Origin: CAZEAC01 sp964510065 | Lineage (GTDB): Bacteria > Bdellovibrionota_C > UBA2361 > CAIXSY01 | Assembly (NCBI GenBank): GCA_964510065.1 | Contig: CAZEAC010000042.1 | Location: 1-37,425 of the forward strand | DNA length: 37,425 nt | Reading direction: 5' to 3' | In this document: positions 1-7,949 of the stretch, one piece after another | How the letters are laid out: each line of letters begins with the position of its first letter | Numbering within the stretch: position 1 is the stretch's first letter | Notes under the pieces: generated by a model | What the model was told of the DNA's origin: nothing | What the model saw: the letters and a program-made list of their open reading frames with translations, nothing else | Databases searched by the model: none | Position numbers and translations under genes: made by a program

Positions 1-126
1 TCAGTCGGCACGTTAGGCTTCCGCAGTAGAAACCCGTGAGAAGTCCAGGTTAGGGTCGAGGCAGGTACTCGGCGCTTGCAGGAGGCCCATGCGAGTCTTC
101 GGCGCAGGCAATTAGGCCATGCAATA
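1..126. other. Non-coding edge, nothing recognised
   Basis: This stretch lies downstream of the first minus-strand gene. I see no open frame with a plausible start, no convincing hairpin followed by a T-run, and no repeat of other parts of the window. It may hold the 3' untranslated end of the 7881-127 gene set. Confidence 0.4.
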
Positions 127-1272
127 TCAATGAATCTTCAAATTTTCAGTTATATTTTGCGCGACGAGCTTCGCAATTAACTCCTCGGCTTCGACTTCAA
201 AATGGCCGGAGAGATTCCCGTCGGGACCGTTATAGACTTTTTTGCCAATCCGCTCTCGCAATTCGCGGAGCGCCGGCAACATATTGATATAGGTAATATC
301 GTGCCGCGCAGCGAGGGTACCAAGACGGGCCAGCGGGAGCGACGCATCAAAGCCTTCAACGGGCGCCACAAACGCCTTAAAGACGTCGTTATCAACGCTG
401 AACGCATTATCGATACCCACCAAGATAAAGCGCGCACCTTTCGATTCGACAAAGTCATGCATCTTCTTTAATTGCTGTGCCGTTGCATTCCAAGCACCTT
501 CGACGTAGGGATCGTGAGCGCGCTTTGGGCGATAAAACGGATCCCAGGTCGCCGTGTCGGTATAGCCATAGAGCATCGGCAACTTCTTCTTTGCCACCCA
601 GCGAAGACCAAATTCATTTTTAAACTTTTCAGCAGCGGCTACTTGCGGAACAACCACGAGTCGCTCGTAGACTCGCGAGTACAGAACGAAATCGGGCAAG
701 ATGAAAGGTGTAGAGAGCTCCCAACGAGCATGCTCCGCCGTCAAATAAGGTCGCGCGCGCGTCTCCAAATTATAGTAGATTCCGGGAGTCGAAAAATTAT
801 CACGTAAGTCATTCCATGCAAAAAATAGCAGCACGACCACGCGCGGACTAAACTCATCATAATGTTTTTGCAGCTTAAGAAACTCCTGCGTCGTACCGAA
901 TCCCGAAACGCCCAAAGAGTATCCATTCATCCGTGCGCCACGAGCGTCGAGCTCATTAATGGTAATGCCAGTCCATCGCGCATTCTGAGTAAACGAGTCA
1001 CCGACAAAGACCACAGCTGGCAGGCCGGGGTCGTTCCTCAAATATTGCACTGCCGGAATGGAGTTCCATCCGAGAAGCGAATCACGCGCAAGCTGTTTTC
1101 GAGTCTCGTTAGGAGGGCGCGGAGCCTCATGAGCGCGGAGCCAAACCTCAATCCCCACAAGGGCGAGCAACAGCGAAATTAACGCCGATAGAACGACTAT
1201 GCCAAGCAGAAGCCTCTTGCTCTTCGCAAGAGAGCTGGGCAACGAGTTTACGCTTGCCTGTAGCGCTGTCAT
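127..1272 (-). CDS. Membrane-anchored SGNH/GDSL-hydrolase-like protein
   Basis: This 381-residue protein has one membrane segment at about residues 20-42 and then an SGNH-type domain, probably outside the membrane. Block I is GDSFTQ with nucleophile candidate Ser93. A block III-like WNDLRDN carries Asn154. The C-terminal block reads SGHFEVEAEELIA, so His357 is kept but the usual Asp two residues earlier is Ser355. Proteins of this type near polysaccharide genes (AlgJ/AlgX-like) O-acetylate or de-acylate glycans. The exact reaction is not readable here. It resembles the second SGNH protein at 17716-19578, which shares the NDLRDN motif, but lacks that protein's extra module. The start is ATG at 1272. 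The only ribosome-binding-like sequence (AGAGG on the minus strand, about 10 nt upstream) lies in the tip of the palindromic element at 1279-1457. Confidence 0.75.
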   Translation of the reverse strand: MTALQASVNSLPSSLAKSKRLLLGIVVLSALISLLLALVGIEVWLRAHEAPRPPNETRKQLARDSLLGWNSIPAVQYLRNDPGLPAVVFVGDSFTQNARWTGITINELDARGARMNGYSLGVSGFGTTQEFLKLQKHYDEFSPRVVVLLFFAWNDLRDNFSTPGIYYNLETRARPYLTAEHARWELSTPFILPDFVLYSRVYERLVVVPQVAAAEKFKNEFGLRWVAKKKLPMLYGYTDTATWDPFYRPKRAHDPYVEGAWNATAQQLKKMHDFVESKGARFILVGIDNAFSVDNDVFKAFVAPVEGFDASLPLARLGTLAARHDITYINMLPALRELRERIGKKVYNGPDGNLSGHFEVEAEELIAKLVAQNITENLKIH

Positions 1273-1278
1273 ACCTAA

Positions 1279-1457
1279 GGAACCTCTGAAATACTAGGCA
1301 TTTCTCCTTCGTTGGCCTTTCGGCGACCTTTGCGAGAAAACATGCCGGAAAATACTCGAAATAGCCCTGCTATTCCTGAGTTTTTTCCGGCATGTTTCCT
1401 CGCAAATCTCATCCAAAATTCCAGCAAATCCAAAACGCCTTGTATTTCAGAGGTTCC
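1279..1457. mobile_element. MITE-like palindromic element, copy 1 (179 bp)
   Basis: The ends are perfect 16-bp inverted repeats, GGAACCTCTGAAATAC at 1279-1294 and its complement at 1442-1457. Inverted similarity continues inward, with gaps, almost to the centre, where a second strong stem pairs AAACATGCCGGAAAA with TTTTCCGGCATGTTT. A direct CTAA flanks the element at 1275-1278 and 1458-1461, as expected for a target duplication. A second copy about 89% identical by eye (some 19 substitutions and one indel) lies at 33951-34130. No transposase frame is present, so it would be non-autonomous. YTAR targets are known for the IS5 group of IS5-family elements. A TA target as in IS630/Tc1 elements is the alternative reading. 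The insertion lies between a methyltransferase gene and an SGNH gene of the same operon. Confidence 0.85.
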
Positions 1458-2390
1458 CTAAGCGGCTAAGCGCGGTCGAAATCCGCGCATGCAAGTCGTC
1501 CAATCACTAGGAGGGGCCACTCTTTCTAGGCCACTCTCCTCGAACCAGCCTCGAACCTCTTCAACGCCGTGACAGCCGTGGAAGCGCGGCGAAAACCCAT
1601 CGAACGTATCGAGAATATCGTTGTCGAAACCCAGTCCCTGATTACTAAATGGAAATACCCGGGCAATCCAACGAATAAAGTCATTTTCAATATGGCGATG
1701 CGCAAATGGAACAAACCACTGGCACCAGCGATAAAACATTTTATCTGGGATTCGATAGGTGAACGGAATCCAGGCTTTTCGATTCATGTAGTCGATATTA
1801 TCGGGGTATACCCAAATTGAGATAGAACCGCCCGGCTTCACCAGGGGAACCAGCGCTTTAAAATGGGCTCGGGTATCGGGCGTGTGGTGCAGCACTCCTA
1901 TTGATACGACAAAGTCAAACGTCTCGGGCTTAAAGGGCAACTTGCCGATATCGGCCTGAGCGACAATCGCATTGCCATAGGGCTCGAGATTCCGCGATGC
2001 GGCTTCAACCGCATAGCTCAAATCAACACCAACGACGTGAGCGCCCCAACGCGCTAAAACCTCGCAGTACCGCCCGGCACCCTGTCCGGCGTCAAGAACA
2101 AGCTTTCCTTCAACATCCTTCTGAGTAAGTCCCGTTTTCCGCGAGAAGCTCCATTCCGCATAATTATCGTCGCGACACGAATCGAGTTGAGTGGAGCTAT
2201 GAGTGTTCCATTCAAAGCTAAAAGAGTCGACATAATTATCAGAGCTCACAAATCGCGGAATCCCACGAACGATCGGATACTCTCGGCCTTCGGCGCTTCG
2301 AAGCATATCACCGCGCACTAACGTCAGATCAGATCCAGTTACTGGGCAGGCAAAATACTGCAGAAGCTTCTTTTTCTCAGTCTCTGTCAT
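1458..2390 (-). CDS. Class I SAM-dependent methyltransferase with Trm112-like N-terminus
   Basis: This 310-residue protein begins with a Trm112/YcaR-like segment (about residues 10-48, including FACPVTG and YPIVRGIPRF), here with only one cysteine, so probably without a zinc site. A class I Rossmann methyltransferase domain follows: motif I LDAGQGAGRY (99-108), acidic GVDLS (121-125), and motif IV/V SIGVLHHTPD near 163-172 with LVKPGGSISIWVY after it. Such enzymes in polysaccharide loci usually methylate a sugar or lipid-linked intermediate; the substrate is not evident. The start has GAGG 8 nt upstream and lies 2 nt after the stop of the next gene upstream, so the two are probably translated together. 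Its TAG stop (1458-1460) overlaps the right-hand target duplication of the MITE-like element. Confidence 0.85.
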   Translation of the reverse strand: MTETEKKKLLQYFACPVTGSDLTLVRGDMLRSAEGREYPIVRGIPRFVSSDNYVDSFSFEWNTHSSTQLDSCRDDNYAEWSFSRKTGLTQKDVEGKLVLDAGQGAGRYCEVLARWGAHVVGVDLSYAVEAASRNLEPYGNAIVAQADIGKLPFKPETFDFVVSIGVLHHTPDTRAHFKALVPLVKPGGSISIWVYPDNIDYMNRKAWIPFTYRIPDKMFYRWCQWFVPFAHRHIENDFIRWIARVFPFSNQGLGFDNDILDTFDGFSPRFHGCHGVEEVRGWFEESGLERVAPPSDWTTCMRGFRPRLAA

Positions 2391-2392
2391 TG

Positions 2393-2836
2393 CTAAACCT
2401 CGCGAACCGTATAAATTCTTCCATTCTCGAGGGGATTGCTATTGTCGGACGCCGAGAAATAAATGTAATTGCCCCAATGTGAGAACAGCCCATTACCACG
2501 CTCCTTTATATCCTCATGCGGAGCATGCGGCTGCGAAAGCGGATAGCCGTCTTCAAACACTACAAGCCTCGAAAAGCCCTCGCGATCGGAAAGAAGTCGT
2601 GAAGGCACCGGCGACACAAAGCAATGACCACCGTACGGCTGTACTTGCGGTAAATATCCATAATAACGCCGCCGCAATCGCGAAAAAAGAAGCGAGCGAA
2701 GCGGTACCGGTGGCGAAAGCCTTCGCGTAAGAAGCAAGAAGAAAAGCACGCCAAGGAGATATGTGCTCACGAGCACCACCGCAATCGCACCGAAAATAGG
2801 CGACGTAATCTTTTTTACTTCATACTCACTCGACAT
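2393..2836 (-). CDS. Small membrane protein carrying the GRYSxW/SDNSDP/NGRxY module
   Basis: I do not recognise this 147-residue protein as a named family. It has one hydrophobic segment at about residues 13-36, a basic stretch after it (40-58), and a module at about residues 65-142. The module's core reads HEDI, then GNGLFSHW, then FSASDNSNP, then NGRIY. The same module is present in the GT4 protein immediately upstream in the operon (2860-5130) and in the SGNH protein at 17716-19578. This is the shortest, nearly stand-alone version. The positive-inside rule would put the module in the cytoplasm here, but the signal is weak. It lies between the GT4 gene (23 nt gap) and the methyltransferase gene (2 nt gap), so it is very likely a real expressed gene. 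Confidence 0.7.
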   Translation of the reverse strand: MSSEYEVKKITSPIFGAIAVVLVSTYLLGVLFFLLLTRRLSPPVPLRSLLFSRLRRRYYGYLPQVQPYGGHCFVSPVPSRLLSDREGFSRLVVFEDGYPLSQPHAPHEDIKERGNGLFSHWGNYIYFSASDNSNPLENGRIYTVREV

Positions 2837-2859
2837 ATCGTACGCTACCTAGAATTCTC

Positions 2860-5130
2860 TTATTGTCCACTTGCAAATCGGTATTCACTTGCGATTTGCG
2901 CTTCAGCAAAGCTTTTGCCACTCGAAACACTTCCCAGAATTGACGAACCATACTCTTTGGCGAATCCCTCGACCATCTTTTGCATTGCAAAATTTTCAAG
3001 TACCCAGCGCCGTCCGTCGCGGCCCATCTTTTCGCGAAGCTCGCGACTAGTCAAAAGCCGCTCAAGGCACTCGAGAGTATCGGGAATATTATCCTTATCA
3101 CAAAGACATCCCCCAACGCCGTGTCCCACAACCTCCGGAATCCCACCCACACGCGGCGCTACCACTGGACGCTCAAGAAGCTGCGCCTCCATGAGTACGT
3201 TAGGCAGGCCTTCCATATACGAAGTAAGAAGCAAAACATCTGACATTCCGATAAGCTGCGGCACATCTTCGCGCCGCCCCAGAAGCTGCAAGCAGTCCTC
3301 CAGACCAAGGTTTTTTACATCGCGCTCAACTGCTTGCCGCAGTGGCCCATCACCGACGAGTATTGCCCGAAGTGTAGGAACTCTCTTTCGGAGCTCGGCC
3401 ACGAGCCGTACAAAACGGAGCGGCCTCTTTTCCGCAGTGAAGCGCATCACGCCACACAACACCGGAGCATCGTCTTTGAAGCCAAGCGATCGACGGAGCG
3501 CTGGCACACGCGTGGAAGTCTCGATATTAAAAATGTCGGCCTCAAGTCCGTTATGCACTACGTTTACCCTATTCGGCTCAAGTTTGAGCCATTGCGTGTA
3601 CGAGTCTGCTCCTGCTTGCGAATTGGCGGTCAGAGTCACCCGAGGACTTTTCAACATGCGTTCATACCACGGACGATACCAATCTCTATAGAGCGGCGGA
3701 AAGTGTGTCGGGTTAACACTTCGCGCCGAGAGAATGATTTTCGGAACTCCAGCGAGCCAGCCAGCGACAGCGCCGACGACATTCATATGATCGAGCCAAC
3801 AATGTAGCACTTGCGGACGAAGCTTCATCAAATGGGTGTATATCGCGAATACCTCGTCGGCAAAAACACTTGGCAGGCTTTCCAAAAGCCACAATTCGTT
3901 CAGACCTCCAGCGACCGCGAAGTCGCCAAGAGAAAACTGCCGATTAGGTTCTGAAATTGTCTCAATTGGCACATCCACGCTTTTTAACAGCGGAAGATAG
4001 TGAAGACTTCCAGGCGAAGTCGGCTTCGGAAGCAACACGCTCACTTCGAGCCCTCGCGCTTTCAAACCACGCGCAAGATAACAAAGCTGGCGTTCCGAAC
4101 CACCCGCTGCCAAGCTGCCTATTAACATGCAGGCCCTGTTCGTAGAGCCGCCGATTCTCTGCATGCCGAGAATCGGATCAGCCGCGGCGTTCTTATCAAT
4201 AAAGCTTTCAAGATTCACCTCCGGACGCTCGCGAAGCTTGGTGCCGACCTGCGCGGGTCGATCGCGAAGCACTGGTTTCCATGTACTATGGGTGACTTCA
4301 GCAACTTCCTCGACGACGCGCACCTTATCGGTGACATTATGTCGATCGCTTAAATAAAAGAGCGGCGCGATCAGCTTGCGCCACCCGCGCGCGTCCACAT
4401 AGCGATAGCGCCTTCCATTAAAATTTGGATCGGTATTATCGGTCGATGAAAAAATGAGCTGGTTCTCCCAATGCGAGTAGCGCCCCTGCCCCTTCGCCTT
4501 AATTAAATCATGCGACTGATGGCCCTGAAGCAGCGTCTTTTCCTCGAAAAGTAATAGCGTCGAACGCTCGCTTCCTACGGTATCGCCATTGGGGACATTC
4601 CACGGCATAAGTTTATTGAAGGAAAAACCATCGCTGGGCTGATACCCGGTTCCGTCAAAGAGATGCCTTGAGGCCACTTTGAGAAGAACTTTTCGAAGTT
4701 GTAAGTCGACAAGCTCGATCGCAGACTGCAGTGCGAGCCAGAGCTTCCGCTTCCACATCTTATAATGAAACGAAAGGCGATAATGAAGCGCGACTCTACG
4801 CCACTCTCCAAATGAGAGGTATATTAGATCTCTTACATTGTGCTTGAGCAGTGCTTCAATGGCGAAAGGAGGAATTTCCTCGAATGACGCCGAAAAAATA
4901 GCGATACTGCCACGATTCGCCGGGAGTTCGCGGGGAAACTCTTCGAGCCAAAACCGAGACTCCCACCAATTCGACTGTCGCGTGATAAATGACGGGCTCA
5001 CTAAGTCATCGCGGGACTTCGAGAAACCACGGCGTGAATACACCGCATGCGTAGTACTGAGGCTCGCGATGGCCTGCGGAGGATCAGCGTTCACAAAGAA
5101 GATGAGCGCTGGATTATTCGCCGCAGACAT
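2860..5130 (-). CDS. GT4 family glycosyltransferase with long extra N-terminal region
   Basis: The C-terminal part (about residues 331-756) is a retaining GT4, GT-B-fold transferase. It has the glycine-rich IGSLAAGGSERQ loop, a sugar-nucleotide region around GVMRFTAEKRP and LVGDGP, and the E-x7-E signature EGLPNVLME. It would transfer a sugar from an NDP donor in the cytoplasm. The first 330 residues are unusual: an unrecognised segment (about 1-165) and then the shared module (about 168-245: GQGRYSHW, FSSTDNTDP, NGRRY). The frame is open up to an ATG at 5181, but the start at 5130 has GAGGA four nucleotides upstream and begins MSAANNPALIFF, so I prefer it (756 residues). The donor sugar cannot be told. 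It lies between asnB (gap 57 nt with this start) and the small module protein. Confidence 0.8.
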   Translation of the reverse strand: MSAANNPALIFFVNADPPQAIASLSTTHAVYSRRGFSKSRDDLVSPSFITRQSNWWESRFWLEEFPRELPANRGSIAIFSASFEEIPPFAIEALLKHNVRDLIYLSFGEWRRVALHYRLSFHYKMWKRKLWLALQSAIELVDLQLRKVLLKVASRHLFDGTGYQPSDGFSFNKLMPWNVPNGDTVGSERSTLLLFEEKTLLQGHQSHDLIKAKGQGRYSHWENQLIFSSTDNTDPNFNGRRYRYVDARGWRKLIAPLFYLSDRHNVTDKVRVVEEVAEVTHSTWKPVLRDRPAQVGTKLRERPEVNLESFIDKNAAADPILGMQRIGGSTNRACMLIGSLAAGGSERQLCYLARGLKARGLEVSVLLPKPTSPGSLHYLPLLKSVDVPIETISEPNRQFSLGDFAVAGGLNELWLLESLPSVFADEVFAIYTHLMKLRPQVLHCWLDHMNVVGAVAGWLAGVPKIILSARSVNPTHFPPLYRDWYRPWYERMLKSPRVTLTANSQAGADSYTQWLKLEPNRVNVVHNGLEADIFNIETSTRVPALRRSLGFKDDAPVLCGVMRFTAEKRPLRFVRLVAELRKRVPTLRAILVGDGPLRQAVERDVKNLGLEDCLQLLGRREDVPQLIGMSDVLLLTSYMEGLPNVLMEAQLLERPVVAPRVGGIPEVVGHGVGGCLCDKDNIPDTLECLERLLTSRELREKMGRDGRRWVLENFAMQKMVEGFAKEYGSSILGSVSSGKSFAEAQIASEYRFASGQ

Positions 5131-5187
5131 GACTTCCTCGCTTAAAAGAAAAGAGAGGAGAGGAAGACTATTTAAACGCATAATGTA

Positions 5188-7086
5188 TCATCCCAAACTA
5201 AAAATCGATTGCACTCGCGCGGTACTATTATGTATCAGCTGATGCACTGGGCCACGCTCGACACTCCTATCTTCGTTAGAGATCAGATGCGAACGAAGCC
5301 AAATTTCTAAAATCAAGACACTCCATACCTGATATGCTGAAAAAGTTCCGGGGCTTTCCTGCCGCTGCACAAAACTTTCGAGATTCTTACGACCAACCCA
5401 ATGCTGCGTAAGCGCTCCGGAACCCAAGACAAGGCGCCGCAAAGTCTTAAGGCATCCTACTCTATCCCAAAGATGAATCGGTACACCAAACCCCTGCTTC
5501 CTTCTATCGAGCCACTCGCGCGGCACAAATCGGTTAACGTAATCTTTGAGAATTACCTTTCCTTGACCATCCAAGTACAGATGCTCCGGGGCAAGTTTCT
5601 CAGCGAACGCGGCGATCTCGCGATTAAGGAAAGGCGTACGAACTTCCAGCGCATGTTGCATGCTCATTCGATCGACCTTCGCGAGCACCGCACCGGGCAA
5701 ATAATTCGCCATATCAATTGCGCGAAGCCGCGAAAGCAACGGCGAGCCAGGATCATTAAGTTTGGCTTTATAGGCCTCAAATCCCGCACGCGTTTCAGGG
5801 GGAATCTCACCCATAAGCGCGGTAAGTTCAGGCACGTTAAAAATCATGATACGACTACCGAAATACCCGTCGGAAGCCTGCCATGTCGCGTAGTGCGGAT
5901 CCCCCTGCAGTTTCTTCTGCTCTTCCTGCAGCGTCGAAAAGTAACGACCATAGCCTCCAAACATTTCGTCACCGCCGTCGCCCGACAGCAGTACCGTCAC
6001 CTGCCTTCGCGAAAACTCTGAGAGCATGTAGGTCGGCAAACAGGAGCTGTCGGCCAGCGGCTCATCCAGCAGTCGGGCGATCTTGTGTACCAGCACCGGA
6101 ATATTCGGCGTCACAAGAAATTCATTATGTTCAGCTCCCAATCGTTCCGCCATTTGCCGGGCGAATATGTGCTCGGATTCATCGGAGTTCGGACAGCCCA
6201 GCGAAAAGGTTTTTACTGAACGTTTTAATTCTTGCGTAACAACAGCGACCGTTGCACTCGAATCGACGCCGCCGGAGAGGAAACAGCCGAGGGGCACGTC
6301 ACTCATCAATCGACGCTCGGTGCTCCGCACAAGAATATCACGCAGTTCGTCAACAAGCGCATCCATGGACTGATTGCGCGAGGGATTGGCAAGCGGAGTA
6401 AATGAAAAGTGAGTTTCAAAATGTAATGTCCCCGCGGCATTGAGACGCATCACACAGCCCGGCGGAAGTTTTTTCACGTGGGCATATATCGATCGCGGCG
6501 CTGGAACATATTGGAACGCGAAATATTCGGCGATCGCTTCCGCATCTATCGTACTATCAAACCAGGGGAGCGCCATAAGCGAATGCACTTCAGAAGCAAA
6601 CGCCAATGCGCCGTGCGAGTGCATATAATATAGCGGTTTCTCGCCGAATGGATCACGAGCAAACAGCAGCTCCCGCGTTTCGCCATCATAGAAAGCAAAC
6701 GCAAACATGCCATCAAGCGATTTAATAACCGATGCGCCCTGCTGACAGAGCAACTCGAGTAGAACTTCCGTGTCGGTGTGGGTACGGAGTCGCCCCCCCG
6801 CTCTTTCACAGACTTTGCGAAGATCGAGATAGTTGTAAATTTCTCCATTGAAGGTGATCGCCGATTTGCGATCATTTCCTATCATTGGCTGCTTACCAGC
6901 GGACGAAGTGTCGATTATGCTTAAGCGTCGATGCGAGAATGCAACGCGACCGTCGGGGCTGACCCACTCACCACTGTCGTCGGGTCCGCGATGGGCAATT
7001 CGATCTGCCATCTTACGAACCAGCTTTCGAAGCTGTTCCGGTGAACGACTACCGGAAAGGTCTACGATCCCAGCGATACCACACAT
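5188..7086 (-). CDS. asnB: Asparagine-synthase-like glutamine amidotransferase (AsnB family), copy 1
   Basis: This full-length class II amidotransferase has 632 residues. Cys2 after the initiator Met (MCGIAGIVD) is the glutaminase nucleophile, with conserved AHRGPDDSG, SHRRLSIID and FNGEIYNY motifs. The synthase half has the PP-loop SGGVDSS (271-277), LSGDGGDEMFGGY (368-379) and VDRMSMQHALEVRTPF. The family transfers glutamine ammonia to an ATP-activated carboxylate. In polysaccharide loci, AsnB-like proteins such as WbpS are thought to convert uronic acids to uronamides, which would suit the UDP-HexNAc 6-dehydrogenase encoded at 19592-20905. A second paralogue is at 7950-9857. The residues after the last conserved LEIWLRS block form an unconserved tail of about 30 residues. 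Confidence 0.9.
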   Translation of the reverse strand: MCGIAGIVDLSGSRSPEQLRKLVRKMADRIAHRGPDDSGEWVSPDGRVAFSHRRLSIIDTSSAGKQPMIGNDRKSAITFNGEIYNYLDLRKVCERAGGRLRTHTDTEVLLELLCQQGASVIKSLDGMFAFAFYDGETRELLFARDPFGEKPLYYMHSHGALAFASEVHSLMALPWFDSTIDAEAIAEYFAFQYVPAPRSIYAHVKKLPPGCVMRLNAAGTLHFETHFSFTPLANPSRNQSMDALVDELRDILVRSTERRLMSDVPLGCFLSGGVDSSATVAVVTQELKRSVKTFSLGCPNSDESEHIFARQMAERLGAEHNEFLVTPNIPVLVHKIARLLDEPLADSSCLPTYMLSEFSRRQVTVLLSGDGGDEMFGGYGRYFSTLQEEQKKLQGDPHYATWQASDGYFGSRIMIFNVPELTALMGEIPPETRAGFEAYKAKLNDPGSPLLSRLRAIDMANYLPGAVLAKVDRMSMQHALEVRTPFLNREIAAFAEKLAPEHLYLDGQGKVILKDYVNRFVPREWLDRRKQGFGVPIHLWDRVGCLKTLRRLVLGSGALTQHWVGRKNLESFVQRQESPGTFSAYQVWSVLILEIWLRSHLISNEDRSVERGPVHQLIHNSTARVQSIFSLG

Positions 7087-7134
7087 ACTCGAACGCCTGA
7101 TTACCCTCTCAATATATTACGCTGAATCTGATCC

Positions 7135-7881
7135 TTAGGACCGGTCAGCAACAACAACTACCGACTGTCCAAAAAATCTCTGGGTGAACCTCTCTACCAA
7201 CTTTGAAATGGACAGGAAATACCTATCGAAGATTTCAATATCGCGATTAACCTTAGGATCGTCAAGATCTTCGCTCGCCGGCGGCATTATTCTGTTGCGC
7301 ACGAACCAACCTACGCCACCAACTGGGTTTAGGTAAAACGAATCTATCGTGCGCCAGCCTGCGTTCGTAAAGGCAGCAGAGAGATCATCCCTTGTATAAC
7401 GTCTAAAATGGCCGGCCTGCTCATCCATAAAGCCAAATAGTTGCTTATGCGCCGGAACAAGAAATACCGCGCGGAGCGAGCCTTTACTTTCCTCCCTGAT
7501 CCAACGTAAGGCTTGAACGTCATCCCTAATATGTTCGAGTACGTTTAGACAAACTATCGAATCAGGTTGCCACTGAAGGCACTGAGCAATGGCGTCCCGG
7601 CTTCCCAGGTCTATATAGCGACAGCTCATTCTTTGATGAGCGCCGGCTAATTCAGCCGCAAGTCTCCCCAGGAGATCGCGATCGATATCACTTGCTAAGA
7701 CCTGACGCTCTGCCTCGAGAAGCATCCGCGTATACTGACCAAAGCCACTCCCGATTTCCCAAACACGGGAGCCGATAAAAGGCTTAATCCGCTCAAAAAG
7801 ATGGCGATGGTACCGCACCGCGTGGACAATTCCAGAGCTCATGGTAGCTCGGCCTATTGGGCTGCTGATCGCCTGATTCAT
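7135..7881 (-). CDS. Class I SAM-dependent methyltransferase
   Basis: This 248-residue protein has motif I VWEIGSGFGQYT (about 40-51), an acidic turn ASDID (63-67), and LNVLEHIRDD as motif IV. A later VPAHKQLFGFMDEQAGHFRRY stretch is typical of methyltransferases found beside glycosyltransferase genes, where a Rossmann domain is followed by a conserved His-Arg-Arg-Tyr. The substrate is unknown. The ATG at 7881 lacks a clear ribosome-binding site, and Met14 (7842) is a possible alternative that would start nearer the conserved VRYHRHLFERI helix. It is the first gene of the leftward set and diverges from the second asnB with only 68 bp between them. Confidence 0.8.
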   Translation of the reverse strand: MNQAISSPIGRATMSSGIVHAVRYHRHLFERIKPFIGSRVWEIGSGFGQYTRMLLEAERQVLASDIDRDLLGRLAAELAGAHQRMSCRYIDLGSRDAIAQCLQWQPDSIVCLNVLEHIRDDVQALRWIREESKGSLRAVFLVPAHKQLFGFMDEQAGHFRRYTRDDLSAAFTNAGWRTIDSFYLNPVGGVGWFVRNRIMPPASEDLDDPKVNRDIEIFDRYFLSISKLVERFTQRFFGQSVVVVADRS

Positions 7882-7912
7882 CGGTCGGGGATGGTATCAC
7901 CGCACCGGGACA

Positions 7913-7941
7913 TTGTCTACACAAGCGGAGCGGCGTATATT
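7913..7941 (+). promoter_or_regulatory. Candidate sigma70 promoter for second asnB, almost leaderless
   Basis: TTGTCT (7913-7918) and TATATT (7936-7941) are separated by exactly 17 bp. Transcription would start near 7948, only a few bases before the ATG at 7950. No ribosome-binding sequence sits at a normal distance from that ATG. The match is moderate and could be chance. Confidence 0.3.
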
Positions 7942-7949
7942 CCCAATGC

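Noticed and set aside
2915..3691. 258-codon plus-strand open frame opposite the GT4 gene
   Set aside because: It mirrors the conserved GT4 domain and reads as Ser/Arg-rich sequence without family features.
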